From: an uncultured Lachnospiraceae bacterium
Lineage (GTDB): Bacteria; Bacillota_A; Clostridia; Lachnospirales; Lachnospiraceae
Length of the DNA stretch: 23,007 nucleotides
Direction: 5' to 3'
Assembly: GCA_910585355.1 (NCBI GenBank)
Contig: CAJUDN010000032.1
Span: 8,276-31,282, forward strand
Of the stretch, positions 1-8,130 are shown piece after piece (the first letter of the stretch is position 1; each line of letters opens with the position of its first letter). A program made the position numbers and the translations under genes. Under the pieces are notes generated by a model that worked only from the letters and a program-made list of their open reading frames with translations, had not been told where the DNA came from and made no database searches.

Positions 1-201
1 TGCTTCTTGTCCGCGGTACGCGGTCAAGAAGATGCAGGGCCAAACGGTTATAAATTTGCCGTGCGAAGATTCCAGGTAAAAAACACGTTGAAAACTTGTT
101 TTCTTAAGTGTTATTTACCTGGAAACTTCATAAGGCAGACGCCGAATGCTTCTTGTCCGCGGTACGCGGTCAAGAAGATGCAGGGCCAAACGGTTATAAA
201 T
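1..201. repeat. 55-bp direct repeat, two copies flanking a hairpin
   Basis: Positions 1-55 and 147-201 are identical over 55 bp. Each copy contains an imperfect palindrome, CTTCTTG-T-CCGCG-GTA-CGCGG-T-CAAGAAG, followed by GCAGGGCCAAACGGTTATAAAT. Between the copies lies a separate long hairpin (70-124). A diverged third copy of the right half is seen at 2634-2674. The rest of 1-325 holds no convincing gene; two TATAAT hexamers (255-260 and 285-290) precede the first CDS but neither has a convincing -35. The left copy may start outside the window. The pattern fits a small dispersed non-coding repeat (REP or MITE type); no transposase is visible here. Confidence 0.85.
70..124. repeat. Long hairpin between the direct repeats
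   Basis: Arms 70-86 (TTCCAGGTAAAAAACAC) and 108-124 (GTGTTATTTACCTGGAA) are complementary with one mismatch. Inside, GAAAAC-TT-GTTTTC forms a second perfect stem, so nearly the whole 55 nt can fold into one rod. No T-run follows, so it does not look like a terminator. It may be the core of a small mobile repeat. Confidence 0.75.
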
Positions 202-325
202 GAGGGGCAGGGCTGTTACAAATTTGCCTTACTTTCTTAAGTAAAATGTAAAGATATAATAAGCGTAATTTAAGGTTGCCATAGTATAATAAATAAGACA
301 AAATTTGGAAAGGCAGGAATACTGG

Positions 326-1987
326 ATGAAAAAAAGAAAAAGAATCCGCGAAGCAGGGTCTCTTCTTATGGGGCTTCTTCTGACCGCGGTTTTTGGATGT
401 TTCACAAGCTTTGCTTATGACAGTGCATCTCTGACGACATGTACCGTGGAAAACAAAAATACTGTTGTGGTGACCGGAACGGCCGTTTCAGGGACTTTAA
501 ATGAGGGAGAGACGCCGGACGACGGGTATTATTATCTATTCGAGCTTCATCCGTATGAGGCGGAAATTGGAACCAGGACTGACTATATTTCCTGGTGTAA
601 TAAGGGAGGAGAGCTTAAATTTTCTCTGCCTTATTCCGGAAATGTGGCGGATTCCATACTATATTCCCGGTTTGTGGTGGCTTTAAAGACAGGAAATACA
701 TACCGGGCCATCAGTAACCCTATTTATATTACAAATCCTGAAGATATGGCTTCTTTCACGGAAGAATATCCAGACTCCATGAGTAAAAAGGGACTGCTTA
801 TTGAACTGGATATGCTGGGAGACGCCCTGAACCTGGGCGTAAAACATACAACCATCAATATTCCCTACCATCATCTGATCGGGGGTGATCTGGAATATAA
901 CTATAATGGAGTAACCTACCACTTCAATAAAGAGCTGATAGAAAGCTATGACAGAATGATCAGCTCCTTTTCCAATAAGGGGATCATCGTTACGGCTATT
1001 TTGTTAAACGGATGGAACGAGGCTTTCCCGGAGCTTCATGAGGCCGGTGTGCCAAAGACCTCCGGCGCCCTCTATTATGGCTTTAATGTTTCCACAAAAG
1101 AGGGCTTTGAGACCACAAGAGCGCTGTTATCCTTTATGGCGGAACGATATTCCGGCGCCAATTATAATCATGGCCGGGTGTCCAACTGGATTGTGGGAAA
1201 TGAGGTTAACAACAATAAAAACTGGAACTATGTGGGGCCCATGGAGCTGGCCCCCTATGCGAAGCTCTACGAGAAATGCTTCCGGGTGGCTTACACAGCC
1301 ATCAAGAGCCACAGTAAAAACGCCCGCGTTTTCTTTTCCACCGACTATGAGTGGAGACGGGAAAACAGCACGCTTATGTACGGAGCCAGAGACTTCATTG
1401 ATCTTTTCAATGCAGGAATCCGGGCGGAAGGGAATATTGACTGGGGTCTTGCCTATCATCCTTATCCCCATCCGCTGACAGAGCCGGAATTCTGGGATGA
1501 CGACCAGACAGGAGCAGTCAACGATACCGTGGACTCTCCGGTGGTGAACTTTAAAAATTTAAATGTGCTGACAGATTATTTTCAGCAGTCTCATATGCGT
1601 ACCACAGACGGCAGGGTCCGCCATATCATTCTCTCTGAAGAGGGCTTCACGTCGGACAGTCCCACAAGGGGAAAGGTTTATGACATTCAGGCAGCCGCCT
1701 ATGCTTATGCATATTACCTGGTAGATGCAAATCCTTACATTGACGCTTTTATTTTAAACCGTCAGGTGGATTCCGTGGTGGAGGTCAATACGTCCTGCGC
1801 CTTTGGCATCTGGACAGTAGATATGGAAAGGAATGACAAAGTGGCTGCCGTCATGCCGAAGAATATTTATAATGTTTTCAAATATATTGATACAAAGCAG
1901 TCCTTAAAATACACGGAATTTGCAAAGGAAATCATAGGAATTTCAAGCTGGAGCGAGGTGATTCCGGGATTTAAGCTGGAAGAATAG
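326..1987 (+). CDS. Secreted DUF5722-like glycoside-hydrolase-type protein
   Basis: 553 aa. The N-terminus has Lys/Arg residues followed by a hydrophobic stretch (about residues 13-32) ending near FAYDSA, a Sec signal peptide. An N-terminal beta-rich part (about 35-145) precedes a likely TIM barrel. WIVGNEVNNN puts a Glu at 293 in the position of the acid/base residue of clan A glycosidases, and LSEEGFTS puts Glu438/439 where the nucleophile would lie. I recognise it as resembling DUF5722; the substrate is unknown. Start: an in-frame TTG at 305 exists, but AGGCAGGA sits 7 nt before the ATG at 326 and the signal peptide begins properly there. No clear terminator follows. Confidence 0.85.
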   Translation: MKKRKRIREAGSLLMGLLLTAVFGCFTSFAYDSASLTTCTVENKNTVVVTGTAVSGTLNEGETPDDGYYYLFELHPYEAEIGTRTDYISWCNKGGELKFSLPYSGNVADSILYSRFVVALKTGNTYRAISNPIYITNPEDMASFTEEYPDSMSKKGLLIELDMLGDALNLGVKHTTINIPYHHLIGGDLEYNYNGVTYHFNKELIESYDRMISSFSNKGIIVTAILLNGWNEAFPELHEAGVPKTSGALYYGFNVSTKEGFETTRALLSFMAERYSGANYNHGRVSNWIVGNEVNNNKNWNYVGPMELAPYAKLYEKCFRVAYTAIKSHSKNARVFFSTDYEWRRENSTLMYGARDFIDLFNAGIRAEGNIDWGLAYHPYPHPLTEPEFWDDDQTGAVNDTVDSPVVNFKNLNVLTDYFQQSHMRTTDGRVRHIILSEEGFTSDSPTRGKVYDIQAAAYAYAYYLVDANPYIDAFILNRQVDSVVEVNTSCAFGIWTVDMERNDKVAAVMPKNIYNVFKYIDTKQSLKYTEFAKEIIGISSWSEVIPGFKLEE

Positions 1988-2114
1988 CCGGCCCGCCGCG
2001 AAGTGATTCCAAATATTCATATGCCATAACGGCTCGGTGCTTATCTTAACTGTTACAATAATTGAAAAGAAATCTCCTGAAAATTGTGGAAAACGTGGAA
2101 AGTATGCGACTTTA

Positions 2115-2143
2115 TTGACAAAATCTGTTAAAAGGCTTATAAT
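2115..2143 (+). promoter_or_regulatory. Consensus sigma-A promoter of the DUF6465-like gene
   Basis: TTGACA (2115-2120), 17-bp spacer, TATAAT (2138-2143): both hexamers match the sigma-A consensus exactly. The predicted start near 2150 gives a leader of about 90 nt before the ATG at 2239. It implies high vegetative expression of the small basic protein. Confidence 0.9.
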
Positions 2144-2238
2144 TTCCTCAACATATGAAAAAGACATCAGGATTACGTAGGATATGGACAGCAGAGAATT
2201 TAACAGAAGTTGGAAACGATTTTTTAGGAGGATAAATT

Positions 2239-2637
2239 ATGGCAGGCACAAAGAAAACCGCCGCTGATGCTGTTGAGACAAAAACTGTTGCTTTAGCGCT
2301 GGCTGATGATAAGAAAGAAGCAGCAAAGACTTCCAAAGGAAAAACTGCAGTTAAGAAGACGGAAACAAAAGTGAAAAAGCCTGATGCGCCCCTTAAGGAG
2401 ACAAAGGCTCCGGCAAAGAGAACCGTAAAGCCCGTAAAGAGCGCTGTTTATGTACAGTTTGCCGGAAAAGAGTTTTCAGAGAAAGATCTGACAGAGGCTG
2501 TAACGAAGGCATATGAGGCCCTTGGAAACAAGGTTTCAGACATTAAGACACTTGATATTTACGTAAAGCCGGAGGAGAATACCGCCTATTACGCTGTAAA
2601 CGGCGAGGGTTCTGCCGAGTACAAGATCGAACTGTAA
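2239..2637 (+). CDS. DUF6465-like small basic protein with histone H1-like tail
   Basis: 132 aa. Residues 1 to about 68 are dominated by Lys, Ala, Thr and Pro, like a histone H1 tail and probably disordered. Residues 70-132 (AVYVQFAGKEFSEKDL to the end) form a compact alpha/beta domain that I recognise as the DUF6465 family of Lachnospiraceae. AGGAGG at 2226-2231 lies 7 nt before the ATG. The gene is single, with its own consensus promoter and a terminator at 2701-2737. The tail suggests nucleic acid binding, but that is inference from composition; no function is established to my knowledge. The stop codon lies inside a copy of the dispersed repeat. Confidence 0.85.
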   Translation: MAGTKKTAADAVETKTVALALADDKKEAAKTSKGKTAVKKTETKVKKPDAPLKETKAPAKRTVKPVKSAVYVQFAGKEFSEKDLTEAVTKAYEALGNKVSDIKTLDIYVKPEENTAYYAVNGEGSAEYKIEL

Positions 2638-2674
2638 GCGGTCAGGAAGCTGCAAGGCTGAACGGTTACAATTT
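2634..2674 (+). repeat. Diverged third copy of the 1-55 repeat
   Basis: GTAAGCGGTCAGGAAGCTGC and the following bases align with positions 17-57 (GTACGCGGTCAAGAAGATGC onward) with roughly 8-9 mismatches in 41 bp and no gaps. The copy begins at the last codon and supplies the TAA stop of the upstream gene, so it sits at the very end of a CDS. Confidence 0.65.
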
Positions 2675-2700
2675 CATTTCAATTTCAAAAAGGCAAGGAG

Positions 2701-2737
2701 AGAGCGTGGATGCCCCTGGAGGTTTCCACGCTCTTTT
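2701..2737 (+). terminator. Rho-independent terminator
   Basis: AGAGCGTGGA (2701-2710) pairs perfectly with TCCACGCTCT (2725-2734), with a 14-nt loop and a short T run. It ends the DUF6465-like transcript. Confidence 0.85.
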
Positions 2738-2842
2738 GCTCATAAATTGTCTGCAGAAATGTTACTGTTCGCGAGGGGGAATCTTCTTGCCCGTTTTTCC
2801 CCGCTCCTTGAACTGTAATGCGGAAACGGGCATATGTATTGG

Positions 2843-2888
2843 CCACAAAGCTTTTCTGCTTGTGGTTTGCGATAATTCCGTATATAAT
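2843..2888 (+). promoter_or_regulatory. Promoter of the HerA-like gene with overlapping inverted repeat
   Basis: TTGTGG (2860-2865), 17 bp, TATAAT (2883-2888). An inverted repeat, CCACAAAGC (2843-2851) and GCTTGTGG (2858-2865) with a 6-nt centre, overlaps the -35, so it could be an operator or a weak hairpin. The rest of 2738-2931 holds further short inverted repeats but no gene. Confidence 0.6.
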
Positions 2889-2931
2889 AAGGGCGGAAAC
2901 TATGGAAAAAAGCTGACAGGGGGAATTGGTT

Positions 2932-4476
2932 ATGTATAAAAACAACGAAATTTGGATGGCGCTTGCAGGGAATAAAAAAATTTCCGTGCTGCCCCGGATG
3001 GCAAACCGCCACGGACTTATCGCGGGAGCTACGGGCACAGGAAAGACGATTACGTTAAAGGTTATGGCGGAGTCTTTCAGCGACTGCGGAGTTCCTGTAT
3101 TTCTGGCTGACGTAAAGGGGGATCTGGCGGGAATGTGCGAGCCGGGAACAGAAACCGGGGACATGAAGAGACGGATGGAACAGTTCGGACTTCTGGAATC
3201 CGGCTTTTCCTTCTGTTCCTATCCGGTCTGCTTCTGGGATATTTTCGGAAAGTCAGGAATCCCCCTGCGGACCACAATCAGCGAAATGGGGCCCACACTG
3301 CTTGCCAGACTGATGGACTTAAATCCAACCCAGAGCGATATCCTGCGGGTGGTCTTTAAGATTGCAGACGACGACGGACTGCTTTTGATTGATACGAAAG
3401 ATCTTCGCGCCATGCTCCAGTATGTATATGAAAACAGCAAAGAATACTCGGCTCAATATGGAAACATGAGCAAACAGAGCCTGGGAGCCATTACAAGGGC
3501 TGTGGTGGCGCTGGAGGATGCGGGCGGCGATCAGTTTTTCGGAGAGCCAGCCTTAAATATCCGGGACTGGTTTTCCACAGATACGAGAGGAAGAGGAACC
3601 ATCAATATTCTGGACTGTCAGAGCTTGATCAGCACTCCGGCGATGTATTCCACGTTCATGCTCTGGATGCTGTCGGAGCTTTTCGAGACGCTGCCGGAAG
3701 CCGGAGACCTTGAAAAACCCAGAATGGTGTTCTTTTTTGACGAGGCCCATTTGCTCTTTGAGCATGCGCCCAAGGCCCTTCTACAGAAAATTGAGCAGGT
3801 GGTGAAATTAATCCGGTCCAAGGGCGTGGGAATTTATTTTATCACACAGAATCCGTCCGATATTCCTAACGATGTACTGGCGCAGCTTGGAAATAAGGTG
3901 CAGCATGCCCTTCATGCCTATACCCCCGCGGAGCAGAAAAAGGTGAAGGCAGCGGCCGAATCCTTCCGGCCGAACCCGGCCTTTGATACTTTGGAAGCCA
4001 TTACAAATCTTGGAATCGGCGAGGCGCTGATTTCTTTCCTGGACGAGGAGGGCCGTCCGTCCATGGTGGAAAGGGGGAATATTCTGCCGCCGCAGAGTAA
4101 AATGGGCTCCATTGAGGACAGCCTCAGAAAACGGAAAATGGAGGAAAGCCCATTGTCCGTGCAATATGGAGAGATGGTAGACAGAGATTCTGCCTATGAA
4201 TTTTTACAGAGAAAAAATCTCGAAGAGCAAAACTTAAGGGAAGAGGAAAAGGAACGGACGCAGGCCAGAAAAGAAGAGGAGAAAAAGAAAGAAAGAGCCC
4301 AGAAGAAGCAGGCGGCGGCCATCGGGCGGGTGGCCAGGACCGCATCCGGCACCATAGGAAGAGAGCTTGGAAATGAGCTTGGGAAAAAGGTGGGAGGTTC
4401 CTTTGGAAAACGCCTGGGAGGAAACGTGGGGGCGGCTTTGGGACGCGGACTGTTAGACACCCTCTTTGGCCGATAG
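2932..4476 (+). CDS. HerA-like DUF853 family ATPase
   Basis: 514 aa. Walker A GATGTGKT (residues 32-39, Lys38) lies close to the N-terminus, and Walker B MVFFFDEAH has Asp270-Glu271. It is followed by FITQNPSDIPNDVLAQLGNKVQHAL, the sensor region typical of HerA/FtsK-type ATPases of the DUF853 (YjgR) group. After about residue 425 comes a Glu/Lys/Arg-rich coiled coil and a Gly-rich tail (GRELGNELGKKVGGSFGKRL), also typical of DUF853. It is probably a cytoplasmic hexameric DNA or protein translocase; its role is not established. The ATG at 2932 has AGGGGG 8 nt upstream; the in-frame TTG at 2926 is too close to that site. Its end overlaps the convergent gene by 24 bp. Confidence 0.92.
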   Translation: MYKNNEIWMALAGNKKISVLPRMANRHGLIAGATGTGKTITLKVMAESFSDCGVPVFLADVKGDLAGMCEPGTETGDMKRRMEQFGLLESGFSFCSYPVCFWDIFGKSGIPLRTTISEMGPTLLARLMDLNPTQSDILRVVFKIADDDGLLLIDTKDLRAMLQYVYENSKEYSAQYGNMSKQSLGAITRAVVALEDAGGDQFFGEPALNIRDWFSTDTRGRGTINILDCQSLISTPAMYSTFMLWMLSELFETLPEAGDLEKPRMVFFFDEAHLLFEHAPKALLQKIEQVVKLIRSKGVGIYFITQNPSDIPNDVLAQLGNKVQHALHAYTPAEQKKVKAAAESFRPNPAFDTLEAITNLGIGEALISFLDEEGRPSMVERGNILPPQSKMGSIEDSLRKRKMEESPLSVQYGEMVDRDSAYEFLQRKNLEEQNLREEEKERTQARKEEEKKKERAQKKQAAAIGRVARTASGTIGRELGNELGKKVGGSFGKRLGGNVGAALGRGLLDTLFGR

Positions 4477-5037
4477 TTTTTTTGAAAGACCCAGTACCTT
4501 TCTATAAAAGGTATCCAGCCAGAGACTCGCAAAAACCGTCAGAAAGATTTCCAGGGCGCTGGAAATGAGAAAATCCGCCAGAATCAGAAGACTGAAGGTC
4601 CCGCCGGCAGCGACGGCTAAAAGTCCGGTCAGGAAGGAAAACTGGTCCGGATACTGGAAATAGAGCTTTAAGTCCAGAATGGTGATGACCACATAAAAGA
4701 GCACGGTGGCTGTGAATGCGGATATCACATGAAGGGCCGAGATGCCGGGATGTTTTTCTGGAGAGTAGGGAAGAAAAACAGAGAATATTAAAAGAAATAC
4801 GGCAAGATCGGTCAGGCGCGGCTCCTTTTCGACGGGAAGAAGGAAAACGGCATGTTCGATGATGCGGGTTATAAGAAAATGAAAGAATCCTCCGGTCAGG
4901 ACAGCCCATGTGATCAGCAGGAAACTTCCCGGAGCCAGGCTTGCCGTCACAGAAAAATTTGATGTGAGATAACCCGTGCCGCCTGCCGCGAGAAAGGTGA
5001 CGCAGGGGATGAGAAACCAGGAAAATAGTGTTATCAT
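4453..5037 (-). CDS. Polytopic membrane protein of unknown function
   Basis: 194 aa, about six hydrophobic segments (near residues 3-22, 36-57, 74-91, 99-121, 132-155 and 160-178), with a conserved-looking HxxxFLLP-type patch between segments 2 and 3. I do not recognise the family. The ATG at 5037 is preceded by AGGAGG with a 6-nt spacer; a longer frame from 5112 would start inside the inverted repeat element and has no ribosome binding site. It converges on and overlaps the HerA-like gene by 24 bp. Its leader and promoter must lie in or beyond the 5051-5209 inverted repeat. Confidence 0.8.
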   Translation of the reverse strand: MITLFSWFLIPCVTFLAAGGTGYLTSNFSVTASLAPGSFLLITWAVLTGGFFHFLITRIIEHAVFLLPVEKEPRLTDLAVFLLIFSVFLPYSPEKHPGISALHVISAFTATVLFYVVITILDLKLYFQYPDQFSFLTGLLAVAAGGTFSLLILADFLISSALEIFLTVFASLWLDTFYRKVLGLSKKLSAKEGV

Positions 5038-5050
5038 ATGTCGCCTCCTG

Positions 5051-5209
5051 GTACATTGTTTCTTAAATAACAGGACCAATTCCTTGCCTGTTTTCCCGAG
5101 TGTACAGGCCAAAAAGCCTCAGCGCCGCTTGCTGCGCCTGCGTTTTTTGGTCTGCACACTCGAAAAAACATGCCGCAGGCCTGGTCCGATTATCTGCCGA
5201 ACGATGTAC
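5051..5209. repeat. 159-bp near-palindromic element (element A)
   Basis: The two halves are imperfect inverted repeats. The ends GTACATTGTT and AACGATGTAC pair, as do GGACCA with TGGTCC, TGTTTT with AAAACA, and CGAGTGTACAGGCCAAAAA with TTTTTTGGTCTGCACACTCG. About 50 of 68 positions per arm match by eye around a GC-rich centre near 5120-5145. It fills the gap between divergent genes, starting 2 nt upstream of the AGGAGG of the minus-strand gene. Its ends resemble those of the element at 9833-9930, suggesting a dispersed MITE-like family. No coding capacity is seen. Confidence 0.8.
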
Positions 5210-5245
5210 TAGTGTTATGGTGTGCGAAAGGCAGGAAACGATACA

Positions 5246-6775
5246 ATGAAAAACGAGGAAAATGCAGGCATGAAAGGACTGCCGGAAACGTTTGTAAAAA
5301 AAATGCGGGGCCTGCTGGGCGAAGAAGTAAAAGAGTTTTTTGAAAGTTATGACAGGAAGCGGACTTTTGGTCTGCGAATCAATCCTTTAAAGATATCGGG
5401 AGAGCTGCCGGAATTTTTAGACGGTCTTGAGAAGATCCCATGGAGCGAAGAGGGGTACTATTATGAGGAAACCATGGGGCCGGGAAAGCATCCCTTTCAT
5501 GAGGCGGGACTGTACTATATTCAGGAACCCAGCGCTCAGAACTGCGCGGAAGCCTTAAAGCCGGAGCCCGGAGAGAAAATTCTCGATCTCTGTGCGGCCC
5601 CCGGGGGAAAAAGCACTCATCTTGCGGGAAAAATGGGGCAGAAGGGCCTTTTGGTCTGTAATGAAATCCACAGGGATAGGGCGAAAATCCTTTCCCGGAA
5701 TGTGGAACGCATGGGAATCGCAAATGCGGTGGTAACCAATATGGAACCAGCCGGACTGGTGCCTGCGTTTTCTGGTTTCTTTGACGGGATTGCGGTGGAC
5801 GCCCCCTGTTCAGGGGAGGGTATGTTCCGGAAGGATGAGAACGCCAGAGGTGAGTGGAGTCCGGATCATGTGGCCCTCTGTGCCAGAAGACAGGATGAAA
5901 TTCTGGACTGTGCCTCGGCCATGGTGAAGCCCGGAGGCCGCATCGTGTATTCTACCTGCACCTTTTCCCCGGAGGAAAATGAAGGGACTGTGGTGCGGTT
6001 TTTAAAAAGGCACCCGGAATTTTACTTGGAACGTATCCCTTTCGCTGAATTTTTTTCAGAGGGAAGACCGGAATGGGCCGGAGGGGAAAAAGCAGTGAAA
6101 AAGACTGTCAGGGTATGGCCCCACCATACCAGGGGGGAAGGCCATTTTATGGCTCTTTTCGTAAGAAACGGACGCCCGGGAGAAGAAAACATGTGGGAAG
6201 AAAACGGGGAAAAGGAAACCATAGGAGAATGGGAAGAAGCGAGAGAAAGGGCGGAAACAGGGAAAAGGGGTGAAACAGGAGAAAAGGGGAAAGGAAATGC
6301 AAAGGGAGGAGCAGGAAAAAAGGGGAAAGCAGGAGTGAAAGGAAAAAGGGAATCTGTGGAGCCGGAAGAACTAAAGGCCTTTTTTACGGACAACCTTTCC
6401 TATACGAAGGGGCTCATGGAGGGGCGGCGGTTTGTAATTTTTGGCGACAATCTGTATCTGATGCCGGAGGAAATGCCGGAGCTTTCCGGCCTTAAGATCC
6501 TGCGTGCCGGGCTTCATCTGGGAACTTTAAAGAAGGGACGGATGGAACCGTCCCATGCGCTGGCGCTGTTTTTAAAGAAAGACCAGGCCTTAAGGACTCT
6601 GGAAATCGGTACCGGAGAGATGGCGGAAAGATATTTAAGAGGAGAATCCCTTTTCTGTGAAAAGAACTTAAAGGGGTGGGTTTTGGTGACCTGCGGCGGG
6701 TATTCCCTGGGATTTGGAAAGGCTGACCGGGGAATATTAAAGAACCACTACCCGAAGGGACTGCGAAGAGGATAG
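5246..6775 (+). CDS. rsmF: RsmF-like 16S rRNA m5C methyltransferase
   Basis: 509 aa, NOL1/NOP2/Sun family. SAM motif ILDLCAAPGGKSTHLA is near residues 112-127. The two catalytic cysteines are in DAPCSGEG (Cys188) and STCTFSPEEN (Cys238). The C-terminal 130 residues, ending KGWVLVTCGGYSLGFGKADR, match the PUA-like end of RsmF. Between the two parts is a Glu/Lys/Gly-rich low-complexity linker, about residues 310-372, which makes the protein longer than E. coli RsmF (about 480 aa). The start is uncertain: ATG 5246 has AGGA 9 nt upstream, GTG 5222 has no ribosome binding site, and ATG 5270 is also possible. It acts in ribosome maturation; the exact target cytosine is not readable from sequence. 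Confidence 0.9.
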   Translation: MKNEENAGMKGLPETFVKKMRGLLGEEVKEFFESYDRKRTFGLRINPLKISGELPEFLDGLEKIPWSEEGYYYEETMGPGKHPFHEAGLYYIQEPSAQNCAEALKPEPGEKILDLCAAPGGKSTHLAGKMGQKGLLVCNEIHRDRAKILSRNVERMGIANAVVTNMEPAGLVPAFSGFFDGIAVDAPCSGEGMFRKDENARGEWSPDHVALCARRQDEILDCASAMVKPGGRIVYSTCTFSPEENEGTVVRFLKRHPEFYLERIPFAEFFSEGRPEWAGGEKAVKKTVRVWPHHTRGEGHFMALFVRNGRPGEENMWEENGEKETIGEWEEARERAETGKRGETGEKGKGNAKGGAGKKGKAGVKGKRESVEPEELKAFFTDNLSYTKGLMEGRRFVIFGDNLYLMPEEMPELSGLKILRAGLHLGTLKKGRMEPSHALALFLKKDQALRTLEIGTGEMAERYLRGESLFCEKNLKGWVLVTCGGYSLGFGKADRGILKNHYPKGLRRG

Positions 6776-6823
6776 GGAAAAACAGGGGTTCATAAGAGGA
6801 ATTTCCCCGCATGTTCAGAAAGC

Positions 6824-6853
6824 TTGCAAGAAAAAAATGAAACCGCATATATT
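6824..6853 (+). promoter_or_regulatory. Probable promoter of dacF
   Basis: TTGCAA (6824-6829), 18 bp, TATATT (6848-6853). The start codon lies about 23 nt below the predicted transcription start. An inverted repeat, CCGCATATAT and ATGTGTGCGG (6843-6872), overlaps the -10 and the ribosome binding site and could act as an operator or occlude the site. Confidence 0.5.
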
Positions 6854-6882
6854 TGTAACAAAATGTGTGCGGAAGTTTCAGG

Positions 6883-8103
6883 ATGGGAACAGAAAATAGA
6901 AGAAAAATGCTCTGGAGGGCGGCGGCCCTAAGTGTGTGGATAGCGCTGGGGCAGATCATGGTTTCATGGGCCGGGACAGATTCTGAGGAGCCAAACCTCA
7001 TGGCTCAGGCGGCAGTGCTTATAGACGGGGAAAGCGGAAGGGTACTTTTTGGAAAAAACGAGGATCAGATTCATCCTATGGCAAGTACTACGAAAATCAT
7101 GACCTGCATTCTGGCTCTTGAATATGCTTCGCCGGAAGATTGCGTTTCTGTTTCTTCCTATGCAGCGTCCATGCCCGATGTACAGCTTGGCATCCGGGAG
7201 GGGGAGACCTATCGGTTAAAGGATCTTCTGTATTCCCTCATGCTGGAGTCTCACAACGATTCGGCCGTGGCCATTGCCGAGCATGTGGCGGGCTCCCGGG
7301 AAGCCTTTGCGGATATGATGAACCAGAAGGCCAGGGATATCGGTTGTACAGACACTTTCTTTATCACCCCAAACGGTCTGGACGCGAAGGAAGAGGAGGG
7401 AGAGAAAATTCACTCTACCACAGCAAAGGAGCTGGCCCTGATTATGCGGTACTGCATGTTTTTGTCCCCCAAAAAGGAAGATTTTTTAGAAATCACCAGG
7501 GCTCCGTCCCATACATTTTCCAATGTGGAAGGAACCCGTTCCTTTTCCTGCATCAACCACAATGCGCTTTTAACTACCATGGAAGGCGCATTATCCGGCA
7601 AGACGGGGTTTACCAACGGAGCCGGCTACTGTTATGTGGGAGCTGTGCAAAAAGGAGAGAAGACCTTTATCGCCGCTCTTTTAGGATGCGGCTGGCCGCC
7701 TCATAAAACGTATAAGTGGCAGGATATGAGAAAGTTAATTTCCTATGGAAATGAAACCTTTGATTATTACGAAGTTCTGAAAGAAAAGATAGAGCTTCCC
7801 GATCTCCCGGTGGTGGATGGGATTGAGGAGGGTACGGGGCTTTCGGTGGAATATCCCGACGGGCTGTCTTTGAAGATCCTGATGAAAAAGGACGATACTG
7901 TGACCATAAAAAAGAAAGTGGCAAAGGCTCTGAGAGCGCCGGTGGAGCCCGGCATGGCGGCAGGGCAGGTGGACTACTATGTGGGAGACGATTTGATTGC
8001 CAGCTTCCCCATAAAAACCACCAGAAGAGTACGAAAATGGAATCTGGATTTTTGTGCAAAAACTCTTTTAAACAGGTTTTTCTTCTGTTATAATCCAGAG
8101 TAG
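6883..8103 (+). CDS. dacF: D-alanyl-D-alanine carboxypeptidase (DacF/PBP5 type)
   Basis: 406 aa, peptidase S11. The three penicillin-binding motifs are present: STTK (Ser68, Lys71), SHN (Ser123-Asn125) and KTG (Lys240). A hydrophobic N-terminal segment (LWRAAALSVWIALGQIMVSWA) is an export signal. A PBP5-like beta domain occupies about residues 305-375, and the basic, partly hydrophobic C-terminus (KTLLNRFFFC) may anchor the enzyme at the membrane. It trims the terminal D-Ala of peptidoglycan pentapeptides outside the cell. DacF-type enzymes often act in sporulation, which is not shown here. The ATG at 6883 has GGAAG 7 nt upstream; the GTG at 6865 does not. Confidence 0.95.
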   Translation: MGTENRRKMLWRAAALSVWIALGQIMVSWAGTDSEEPNLMAQAAVLIDGESGRVLFGKNEDQIHPMASTTKIMTCILALEYASPEDCVSVSSYAASMPDVQLGIREGETYRLKDLLYSLMLESHNDSAVAIAEHVAGSREAFADMMNQKARDIGCTDTFFITPNGLDAKEEEGEKIHSTTAKELALIMRYCMFLSPKKEDFLEITRAPSHTFSNVEGTRSFSCINHNALLTTMEGALSGKTGFTNGAGYCYVGAVQKGEKTFIAALLGCGWPPHKTYKWQDMRKLISYGNETFDYYEVLKEKIELPDLPVVDGIEEGTGLSVEYPDGLSLKILMKKDDTVTIKKKVAKALRAPVEPGMAAGQVDYYVGDDLIASFPIKTTRRVRKWNLDFCAKTLLNRFFFCYNPE

Positions 8104-8130
8104 GCTGAAACAAACGAGGAGGTATGCGAC

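Noticed and set aside
7..240. 77-codon open frame in the left repeat region
   Set aside because: It consists mostly of the two direct repeats and the hairpin, has no ribosome binding site, and has no protein-like composition.
5051..5209. Simple rho-independent terminator
   Set aside because: It is far too long, lies upstream of both divergent genes, and would end neither transcript.
6022..6393. 123-codon frame on the minus strand inside the methyltransferase gene
   Set aside because: It is the complement of the purine-rich tract, giving a Pro/Ser/Phe-rich artefact.
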